DNA of 6,122 nt, from the NCBI GenBank assembly GCA_002707185.1, contig PAMF01000004.1, positions 3,817 through 9,938 of the forward strand, in the 5' to 3' direction. The number at the start of each line of letters is the position of its first letter. The stretch's first letter is position 1. The DNA is from Chloroflexota bacterium (lineage in GTDB: Bacteria > Chloroflexota > Dehalococcoidia > UBA3495). This document shows positions 1 to 5,328 of this stretch, one piece after another. Both the position numbers and the translations under genes were made by a program. The notes below the pieces were generated by a model that worked only from the letters and a program-made list of their open reading frames with translations, ran no database searches and was not told where the DNA came from.

Positions 1-1190
1 TCTCTCAACAACTGAACCATACGTGAAGACATCTGAGCAAAGAATATATTCATACCGGACAATGGCCCCAAAGACATTAATCCACCTTCAGTCATATAGG
101 AGTTACGTTCCACTCCGTCCATAGCATGGTGCCACATCTCTACGTAAGTTATCATCTCTCCTAATTTGGCAGAAACTTCCCTGTACTCTTTTACGCCTAT
201 CGCTTCCGCGATCATCGTAGCGACCGCCGTGATGAGCCTCATTCGCTCATGGATACGACATAAATTCCCCCACTCAGCAAAATTAGCTTGGCCCGTATAT
301 CTCAACAAAACGGGAGAGGCGTCGTAAAGCATAAACACTCTGTCCCAGGGAACTAATACGTTTTCAAAAAACAACATTGAATCTTGCTCGTCGTACAGCA
401 TACCGAGAGGGTGACCAAAACCTCCATTACCACCAGACACTGGTTCGCGACATAAGATTTTCAAGCCCTTGCTATTCGTTGGAATAGCAAAAGACAGAAC
501 AAACTTAGGATCAGAACGACGAACAAAAGTGGCTGACAGGGAAACGTAAGTCTCATTTGTAATCGGAGCTGCTGTCGCCAATTGCTTTGCTCCCTGCACT
601 ATTATCCCTTCAGAAGTCTCTTCCACAACGTGTAAAGCCAGATCCTCTTCTCTGGCAGCACGTTGCTCATTTTGAGGTTGTTCACTCCTATCAACCTGGG
701 GATCACCCAAAGCATGCGTCAAGAACAGATCATTGTCTCTGCAATACTGGTAATAATTGCCTATATTTTCTCCAAAATCGCAGTTAGGGTTCTTGATATC
801 GCTAAAATTATTTCGTCCGTTATAAAGAGTTATAATATAAGAAGATAAAATATCGGGGCCTCGACCGAGTTGTCCCCAACACTGTTGGTTCCAAATTTCA
901 CTGTTCCTACGTTTCCTCCGTAAATCTTCATGGGATCTAGGTAACATCCAAGATACACTAAACCTTCGACCTGTTTCAGGTTCAGGGAAAGTCATGTCTT
1001 CCTGAAATTCAGGATCCGACTGCAGATCATATATCCTAGCTAATTCATTAACCACACCAGTAAACGATTTATCTTGGGTAATATCGGTAATCCTATCTCC
1101 ATCCAACCAGACTTCCCTGTTGTCCCTCAAGCTATTTAAATAACGCGCTCCAGTCATGAATCCCGGAACAGAAGAGGCCGTTCTATTCAT
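1..1190 (-). CDS. 4-hydroxyphenylacetate 3-monooxygenase (HpaB) family flavin-dependent hydroxylase, C-terminus cut by window edge
   Basis: The frame is open from ATG at 1190 to the window edge (396 codons), about three quarters of the usual ~520 residues. The family uses reduced FAD from a partner reductase to hydroxylate phenolic compounds in the cytoplasm. Family hallmarks seen in order: TGARYLNSLRDNREVWLDG (13-31), matching the N-terminal 'G-x-x-Y-L-x-S-L-x-D-G-R' block; GQLGRGPD (107-113), the counterpart of the HpaB GRTPD motif; LTHALGDPQVDR (157-168), with the conserved active-site His; the GIIVQGAK strand (195-202); and ENVLVPWDRVF (276-286). By alignment from memory, Arg110 and His159 match the E. 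coli substrate-site Arg113 and His155, but the Tyr117 equivalent is Ile114. The related 4-hydroxybutyryl-CoA dehydratases carry a cluster-binding Cys-x3-Cys that I do not see here, so a monooxygenase is favoured. An AGGAGA ribosome site 9 nt upstream supports the start. It lies 86 bp downstream of the MFS gene and is probably co-transcribed. The true substrate is unknown. Confidence 0.9.
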   Translation of the reverse strand, partial: MNRTASSVPGFMTGARYLNSLRDNREVWLDGDRITDITQDKSFTGVVNELARIYDLQSDPEFQEDMTFPEPETGRRFSVSWMLPRSHEDLRRKRRNSEIWNQQCWGQLGRGPDILSSYIITLYNGRNNFSDIKNPNCDFGENIGNYYQYCRDNDLFLTHALGDPQVDRSEQPQNEQRAAREEDLALHVVEETSEGIIVQGAKQLATAAPITNETYVSLSATFVRRSDPKFVLSFAIPTNSKGLKILCREPVSGGNGGFGHPLGMLYDEQDSMLFFENVLVPWDRVFMLYDASPVLLRYTGQANFAEWGNLCRIHERMRLITAVATMIAEAIGVKEYREVSAKLGEMITYVEMWHHAMDGVERNSYMTEGGLMSLGPLSGMNIFFAQMSSRMVQLLR

Positions 1191-1199
1191 AATCAACTG

Positions 1200-1205
1200 T
1201 CTCCT
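1200..1205 (-). promoter_or_regulatory. Ribosome binding site of the HpaB-family gene
   Basis: On the minus strand AGGAGA stands 9 nt before the ATG at 1190. It fixes the start against the nearby in-frame Met12. Confidence 0.7.
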
Positions 1206-1276
1206 ATTATCTAAATCTATGTCAGCAAAAAACCCTAGACAACTACACATTGATATTGCTTGTCGAGATCATATTG

Positions 1277-2569
1277 CTATGGTTCGGCTGATACAACTAA
1301 AGGATTCATTGGGCGTTTCGAAAGCAGGAAAAATATTCCACTCGCAACATAAATAGGGATAAATGTAAGCAAGACCGCTGTATAACTGTGACTTCGGTCA
1401 AACATCACACCGGCATAAATTGGCGAGATCAACATTCCAATATTGAAACAAGTGCTCATGATACCCATCAAAGTAGCAAAACTCCGCCTCCCAAAGTAAT
1501 TCCCAAGGGCTACCCAATTGAGGGTACTACAACCCTGTTCCACAGCCATTAGTATCACGAACACTACTACTCCAATGTCCCCTCTAACGAAGAGCAATGA
1601 TAAACATGCCATAGCGGCGGCAACCATACCTGTACACAAGAGCGGTTGAAGAGGCAGTTTGTCTCCGAAATACCCTGCTATCAATCTAGTAGGGATTGAT
1701 AGCAGGAACATAAGCGAGAACATAAATCCCGCTCCCTCGCGAGACATACCATGCCACACCATCATTTCTACACCATGGACAGATGTGGCTCCCCACAGTG
1801 TGATTCTCATCACTGATCCCGTTAGTAGAATCCAATATTCCTTGGTCTTTAAGGCTTCTCTAACCAGGAAGTCGTGAGGCGTATTTGTCGAAAGAGGTTC
1901 GGTAACAGTATTGTTTGATTCGTGTTTGTTAGCTAAAGCGTGACCGTCGGGTTCTAGCCCCATACTCTCCGGAGAATGTCTAACCACCCTCCCTAGAGGG
2001 ATTATTATGATCAACATAAATAATCCCGAATACAGCATCACATCACGCCAACCAATCGTATGTACACCTATCGTAATGAGAGGCAACAACACCGCACCAC
2101 CAGAAGAGAAACCTGTAATACAAATCGACATCGCAAGCGCCCTTCGTTTAATGAACCACCGATTCACAGCGCTCAGCAACGTTTGCCCAAGTCCTGCACT
2201 TTTACCAGTAGATACGACACCCACGAAAATGATGACAAACACCCAGTAGTTATCTATCCAATGTAACAACATAAATCCGAGGGACGCCAATATCCCCCCC
2301 CCAATGATCATAGACCTGGCGCCGAATTTATCCACCAGGCGGCCCACGATCGGACCCGCTATACTACCCTCGGCCCTGGCCAGGGCAAATATCAGTGAGG
2401 TCTGGGCACTCGTAAGCAATAAATCTTCTTTTATAGGTCCGAAAAAAATTGCATTACTAAAAGAAAAGATTCCACCGGACATCAATCCCAACGTGAATAC
2501 AGCTGCTAACACCCACCACCCATAATAGACACGCTGTAACGAAGGTGAAATTGGAACAAACCGTTTCAT
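1277..2569 (-). CDS. Major facilitator superfamily transporter, OFA/monocarboxylate-type
   Basis: A complete 430-residue, 12-helix inner-membrane carrier of normal MFS length. Approximate helices: 17-39, 55-75, 86-104, 108-126, 145-168, 176-195, then a hydrophilic central loop 196-243, then 247-268, 280-300, 310-328, 332-352, 366-388, 397-416. The loop between helices 2 and 3 carries MFS motif A as GRLVDKFGAR (76-85), with a weaker copy in the second half at GYFGDK (299-304). The N-terminal YYGWWVLAAVF and the SPESMGLEPDG segment after helix 6 are typical of oxalate/formate-antiporter and monocarboxylate-like carriers, so an organic anion is the likely cargo; this is inference. The gene is followed after 86 bp by the HpaB-family monooxygenase, which suggests uptake of that enzyme's substrate. 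No good Shine-Dalgarno precedes the ATG: the nearest AAGG is about 16 nt away. An in-frame TAG lies ten codons upstream with no earlier start between. Confidence 0.93.
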   Translation of the reverse strand: MKRFVPISPSLQRVYYGWWVLAAVFTLGLMSGGIFSFSNAIFFGPIKEDLLLTSAQTSLIFALARAEGSIAGPIVGRLVDKFGARSMIIGGGILASLGFMLLHWIDNYWVFVIIFVGVVSTGKSAGLGQTLLSAVNRWFIKRRALAMSICITGFSSGGAVLLPLITIGVHTIGWRDVMLYSGLFMLIIIIPLGRVVRHSPESMGLEPDGHALANKHESNNTVTEPLSTNTPHDFLVREALKTKEYWILLTGSVMRITLWGATSVHGVEMMVWHGMSREGAGFMFSLMFLLSIPTRLIAGYFGDKLPLQPLLCTGMVAAAMACLSLLFVRGDIGVVVFVILMAVEQGCSTLNWVALGNYFGRRSFATLMGIMSTCFNIGMLISPIYAGVMFDRSHSYTAVLLTFIPIYVASGIFFLLSKRPMNPLVVSAEP

Positions 2570-2610
2570 AGGGATATTGGAACTACCTTTTTGAACCTAC
2601 TGAAAAACAT
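2566..2610 (-). other. Possible 14-codon upstream micro-ORF overlapping the MFS start (ATGA)
   Basis: On the minus strand an ATG at 2610 opens a 14-codon frame ending in TGA at 2568-2566, which overlaps the MFS ATG as ATGA. Such overlaps allow translational coupling and could compensate for the missing Shine-Dalgarno of the transporter gene. The micro-ORF has only a GGGAAG directly abutting its own ATG, which is too close for a normal ribosome site. It may be chance. Confidence 0.2.
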
Positions 2611-2660
2611 CTTCCCATATAGGACAGATTAATTAACTAACCGTACGCAAGTTCTAGTCA

Positions 2661-2706
2661 GGGGTTTCTACCACGTCAGTCCAACTTGGATAATACATAG
2701 AACCCC
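2661..2706. repeat. Imperfect inverted repeat between the radical-SAM-like and MFS genes
   Basis: GGGGTTTCTA (2661-2670) and TAGAACCCC (2698-2706) form nine base pairs with one bulged T around a 27-nt centre. The centre contains the short palindrome TCCAACTTGGA (2680-2690). There is no T-run after either arm, so it is not a classical intrinsic terminator. It lies in the 176-bp gap after the radical-SAM-like gene and before the MFS gene, where either an RNA 3'-end structure or an operator would fit. I found no convincing -35/-10 pair for the MFS gene in this gap. Confidence 0.35.
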
Positions 2707-2745
2707 AAACTATAGTTAATATACTCCGATCAACTCACGGTTTAC

Positions 2746-4038
2746 TTATACAAGATTCCAACGAGGATAGGTCTCACACTCATTCCTTAGCTTTTCAACC
2801 AACCACTCTCGAACCGGTTCTGCAATATAGAAATGAGGTTCAATTAAATCTGATTCTCCTCGGATGATGCCTTCCTTGATAGCAGCATCAGATGTAGGGG
2901 TGTCCGGTCGTATCCTTACCCCGACTCTTAAATTTGCCAGGGCAGGGTCAATATCTCGCAAAAACTCTAATTTGGCATCTACAGTTTCTTCAGTTTCTCC
3001 TGGTTCACCGAAATTCTGGGATATTACGTAGTTTATCCCTATTTTATCGCACCGTTTACACACCTCGCGAACTGGTTCTAAACGTTCATCCAAACTTTCG
3101 TTTTCGGTATCAACCCTGGCTTTATTTGTAACTATTACCAGCCCCGATCCAGCAGATTTCATTAGTTCCAAAACCTCGTCATCACAGGACTCTGGCACTG
3201 GGGCAAGGTAACTGTTCCATTGGAGGTCCAATTTATGATCTATAATTGCGCTGCATAGGCTCTTCGCGTACGGTAGCGGAACATTGAAACCCGAATCAAT
3301 GAAGAAAATCTTTTTAAAATTATATTCTGATTTCAGACTTTGCACTTCGTCTATTACATCTTCGATCGGCCTTAAAACTCTCCAGTTGGCAGTGTTATTT
3401 TCTGCGATAATGGAATTGGAAAATGCATCCCCCAACTTGGTAACAACACCTATTCCGAAACCCGCTTTCTCATATCTGACCATATCAAGCTGCTCAAACA
3501 TTGGTGGCTTCGAAAATTGAGAATAGGCCGTTCCGTGACGTGTTAATGCTCCGTCCTCAGACCTATACATCATCCCTGCCAAATGCAAATAGTCTTCACC
3601 TGAATCCATTGCATCCGCCATTTGCGAGAAACTTTCACCACCATCACCAGCAACAGCCAAATCCGGGTCTAGGTAATCAAAACATGCCTCAGGCAGAGTA
3701 CTAAATCCAGGTCCACCACAAACAACGGGAGCTTTAGTAATTGATCGTAACTTATCAATGACTTCTTTCGTGATTGGAAGAGCCCATTGAGGATCCATAT
3801 AGCTCACATTGTCTAAATTTCGTAGAGAGATACCAATTAAGTCCGGTTGAAATGATACAACCACATTCTGGATATCTGATAAATGGTCGTCAGAAAACAT
3901 TAGATCTAGAATTTTCACATCATGCCGGTCCGGATTGAGATATCCTGCGATGTAGGCCAAACCTATGGGAGCTGGTTCGGCATTCATCCGACCCATTAAC
4001 CTGTGATTCTTATTGGTAGCGATTAGCAAAATACGCAC
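2746..4038 (-). CDS. Cobalamin-binding-domain/radical-SAM-like protein lacking the cluster cysteines
   Basis: A 430-residue protein starting at GTG 4038. An upstream in-frame TTG at 4059 is possible, but GGAGGT lies 5 nt before the GTG and VRILLIAT is the usual family beginning. Residues 1 to about 150 resemble the B12-binding Rossmann domain of class B radical SAM proteins: PIGLAYIAGYL (24-34), VKILDLMF (41-48), VVCGGPGFSTLPEA (105-118) and AGDGGESF (130-137, in place of the usual GEGE). The rest looks like a radical SAM barrel: the KLG lead-in at 201-203, RPIEDVIDEV (223-232), FFIDSGFNVP (245-254) and GEPGET (344-349). The cluster motif should read Cys-x3-Cys-x2-Cys at 204, 208 and 211, but the residues are Asp, Asn and Ile. 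No other CxxxCxxC exists; a lone CKRC sits at 327-330. The frame is undisturbed, so this is not simple decay. Radical SAM catalysis is not expected; a cobalamin-binding, partner or substrate-binding role is inference. Confidence 0.88.
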   Translation of the reverse strand: MRILLIATNKNHRLMGRMNAEPAPIGLAYIAGYLNPDRHDVKILDLMFSDDHLSDIQNVVVSFQPDLIGISLRNLDNVSYMDPQWALPITKEVIDKLRSITKAPVVCGGPGFSTLPEACFDYLDPDLAVAGDGGESFSQMADAMDSGEDYLHLAGMMYRSEDGALTRHGTAYSQFSKPPMFEQLDMVRYEKAGFGIGVVTKLGDAFSNSIIAENNTANWRVLRPIEDVIDEVQSLKSEYNFKKIFFIDSGFNVPLPYAKSLCSAIIDHKLDLQWNSYLAPVPESCDDEVLELMKSAGSGLVIVTNKARVDTENESLDERLEPVREVCKRCDKIGINYVISQNFGEPGETEETVDAKLEFLRDIDPALANLRVGVRIRPDTPTSDAAIKEGIIRGESDLIEPHFYIAEPVREWLVEKLRNECETYPRWNLV

Positions 4039-4043
4039 GGATG

Positions 4044-4049
4044 ACCTCC
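4044..4049 (-). promoter_or_regulatory. Ribosome binding site deciding the GTG start at 4038
   Basis: GGAGGT on the minus strand, 5 nt before GTG 4038. It lies inside the longer TTG-started frame and argues that the seven extra N-terminal residues (MCLWRSS) are not made. Confidence 0.75.
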
Positions 4050-4162
4050 ACAAACACAAAATTCCGAAAACACCTAGATATTTATACCCTGATTTTAGAC
4101 ATACTAGCAGGTAAATCTGAACACATTACAACATATGACGCTCTCTATATTCTTATTCTCCA

Positions 4163-4195
4163 GAGTATCACAAATGATTCAGATTTGAGATACTC
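4163..4195. repeat. Strong hairpin-forming inverted repeat, possible terminator or leader structure
   Basis: GAGTATCACAAAT (4163-4175) and ATTTGAGATACTC (4183-4195) pair at 12 of 13 positions, with one central mismatch and a 7-nt loop. The repeat sits about 30 nt past the stop of the small membrane-protein gene and about 125 nt before the start of the radical-SAM-like gene, both read leftward. Neither side has a T-run, so it is not a textbook intrinsic terminator. It could be a Rho-linked end, an mRNA-stabilising stem or a leader element. Confidence 0.6.
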
Positions 4196-4225
4196 ATCAC
4201 TAGAGCAAACACCTTGCACCACCCG

Positions 4226-4576
4226 CTAATGTTTCCTAATCCGATTTGGCAACACCCAAACTCGAAAGGATAAAAAATACCACAAATTACCTCGATTATG
4301 GCTTATTTGATCTGAAATTATGTGAAGACCGTATCCTACTACCGCAGCTACCCCCCACCAGGGAAACCCCAAAACCACCACTAGTAAATCTAAAATCAAC
4401 CACCATTCCCATGCATGAAGAATCTTTGAAACACAATTGGTTTTATAAAAGAGGTAATCGACATCTACAAGCACGCCCGAGACTAATGCGATAGCGATCG
4501 ACCACGGCTCTCCCGTAATTGACCATACTACTAACCCACCAATTACGGATATTGCTGTATGTACGGGAGGTTGCAT
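4226..4576 (-). CDS. Small multi-pass membrane protein with conserved His/Asp, resembling YdjM/DUF457 membrane-bound metal-dependent hydrolase-like proteins
   Basis: A 116-residue protein from ATG 4576. An in-frame ATG at 4591 would add five residues, but AAGG lies 6 nt before the 4576 ATG, and PPVH next to the N-terminus is how such proteins begin. About three to four hydrophobic segments are visible: roughly 8-22, 25-40, 58-75 and 75-92. Polar residues stand at membrane edges in a metal-site-like order: His6; VDVD with Asp38 and Asp40; LHAWEWW with His54 and Glu57; and GLHIISDQISH with His85, Asp89 and His93. This H…DxD…H…HxxxD layout recalls the YdjM/DUF457 group, though this protein is shorter than most of them and the match is from memory. 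Catalytic activity is not shown for most of that group. The gene is divergent from the DsbA-like gene and followed by a 187-bp gap with a hairpin, so it may be transcribed alone. Confidence 0.72.
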   Translation of the reverse strand: MQPPVHTAISVIGGLVVWSITGEPWSIAIALVSGVLVDVDYLFYKTNCVSKILHAWEWWLILDLLVVVLGFPWWGVAAVVGYGLHIISDQISHNRGNLWYFLSFRVWVLPNRIRKH

Positions 4577-4620
4577 GTTTCGCCTTAACATCAGATATTA
4601 CGCTACCTGTTACCGGACCT

Positions 4621-4661
4621 TTTTTACCAGACTTTGTTATAGTTAACAAGTCGAGTAGGTA
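4621..4661. promoter_or_regulatory. Candidate divergent promoter region with inverted repeat
   Basis: TTGTTA (4634-4639) and TAACAA (4644-4649) form a perfect 6-bp inverted repeat with a TAGT centre. Each arm read outward is a 4/6 match to a -35 box. Rightward, TAGGTA (4656-4661) follows after 16 bp; leftward, TAAAAA (4626-4621) follows after 17 bp. Both -10 candidates are only 4/6, so this is a weak prediction. The position, between divergent starts at 4576 and 4684, is right for promoters or an operator. Confidence 0.25.
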
Positions 4662-4683
4662 ATGGAAGCTTTTAGCACATTTA

Positions 4684-5289
4684 GTGAATGGGGCACCAGT
4701 GACAGAAACACTTCAAATAAATATGTGGTTTGATTACACCTGTCCTCATTCACATTCAGGGCTAGCGCTTACAAAAGATCTATCCCAACAACTAGGCTGC
4801 GTTATAAATTACCTGCCTTATTTGTTGAGGCCATTTGCCCCGATACCAGATTTTGGCCCAAGTAATCCCTCCAACATTACCCAGATCCCCATGGGTCAAC
4901 CTCTAAAATCCGGTACCGAGACTCTAGTAGAACCATTTTCTAATAGAACTTTAAGCACCGTGCTAGTCCATGAAGCAACTGCGTTCGCTACTACCCACAT
5001 GAGATTTTTTGAATTTTATGAAGCAATATCCAGGGAATATTGGGACTATGGGGCAGACATTGGAAGCCTTTATTTAATCCGGAAAGCTACTCTCCAAGCT
5101 GGCTTATCATGGGAATCAATGTGGGAAACGTTATCTAGAAGTTCATTTAGAAATTGGGTACTGGAGCAACATGAACAGGCAATCATCCAAGGCGTGAAAA
5201 CCATTCCTGCCTATCTTATAGGATCCAACCTCTGGCAAGGGACCCTCACCCGCTTCGACTTAGAATCGGCTATAAAACAAGCCCTATAA
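4684..5289 (+). CDS. DsbA/FrnE-like thioredoxin-fold family protein with a single-cysteine CPHS motif
   Basis: A 201-residue protein, close to the ~200-220 typical of DsbA-family FrnE/2-hydroxychromene-2-carboxylate isomerase-like proteins. The first strand and active-site turn read INMWFDYTCPHSHSG (12-26), where the catalytic motif is C20-P-H-S23, so only the nucleophilic Cys is present. The middle part is the helical insertion (about 60-160). The C-terminal thioredoxin half has GVKTIPAYLIG (170-180) with the cis-Pro equivalent Pro175, and ends in a family-like LESAIKQAL helix. No signal peptide is seen, so it is cytoplasmic. A CxxS site suggests a monothiol, glutathione-linked or isomerase-like function rather than disulfide formation; this is inference. 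The start is uncertain: GTG 4684 has only a distant GGAAG, while an in-frame GTG at 4699 follows a weak GGGG at 5 nt. It is 39 bp upstream of the PD-(D/E)XK gene on the same strand. Confidence 0.85.
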   Translation: MNGAPVTETLQINMWFDYTCPHSHSGLALTKDLSQQLGCVINYLPYLLRPFAPIPDFGPSNPSNITQIPMGQPLKSGTETLVEPFSNRTLSTVLVHEATAFATTHMRFFEFYEAISREYWDYGADIGSLYLIRKATLQAGLSWESMWETLSRSSFRNWVLEQHEQAIIQGVKTIPAYLIGSNLWQGTLTRFDLESAIKQAL

Positions 5290-5302
5290 CATCCTTTATA
5301 GG
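5283..5302 (+). repeat. Small AT-rich hairpin over the stop codon of the DsbA-like gene
   Basis: CCTATAA (5283-5289) and TTATAGG (5296-5302) are perfect 7-bp arms around a 6-nt loop. The left arm contains the TAA stop. There is no T-run, and the stem is AT-rich and weak, so a full terminator is unlikely; it could modulate read-through into the next gene. Confidence 0.3.
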
Positions 5303-5318
5303 ACACCCATAAAACAAT

Positions 5319-5323
5319 AGGAG
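5319..5323 (+). promoter_or_regulatory. Ribosome binding site of the PD-(D/E)XK gene
   Basis: AGGAG stands 5 nt before ATG 5329, which supports that start and the basic N-terminal extension of about 35 residues before the conserved ISRSKF block. Confidence 0.7.
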
Positions 5324-5328
5324 TACCC

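Larger units (their letters stand above)
4039..4225. other. 187-bp intergenic region without a convincing gene
   Basis: The gap between the radical-SAM-like gene and the small membrane-protein gene holds the hairpin at 4163-4195 and the ribosome site at 4044-4049. A second segment, AAATCTGAA at 4113-4121, is complementary to TTCAGATTT at 4178-4186, which lies in the hairpin loop and arm. No clear promoter hexamers were recognised. Confidence 0.5.

Noticed and set aside
587..848. Two overlapping plus-strand frames of 61 and 66 codons
   Set aside because: They are antisense to the conserved HpaB-family frame and show no family features.
1191..1276. Promoter or terminator in the MFS-monooxygenase gap
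   Set aside because: TTGTCT and TAGATT with a 17-bp spacer are only 4/6 each, and the GACAA/TTGTC stem before a T-run is only 5 bp with a long loop, so neither is convincing.
2746..4038. Radical-SAM-like gene as a pseudogene
   Set aside because: There is a single intact frame with a good ribosome site and preserved motifs apart from the cysteines, so decay is less likely than altered function.
4041..4229. 62-codon plus-strand frame filling the gap between the radical-SAM-like and small membrane genes
   Set aside because: It has no ribosome site, overlaps the well-supported GTG start on the other strand, and contains the hairpin; the protein shows no recognisable feature.
4443..4649. 68-codon minus-strand frame overlapping the small membrane-protein gene
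   Set aside because: It lies in another frame of a better-supported gene with clear hydrophobic helices and a ribosome site.
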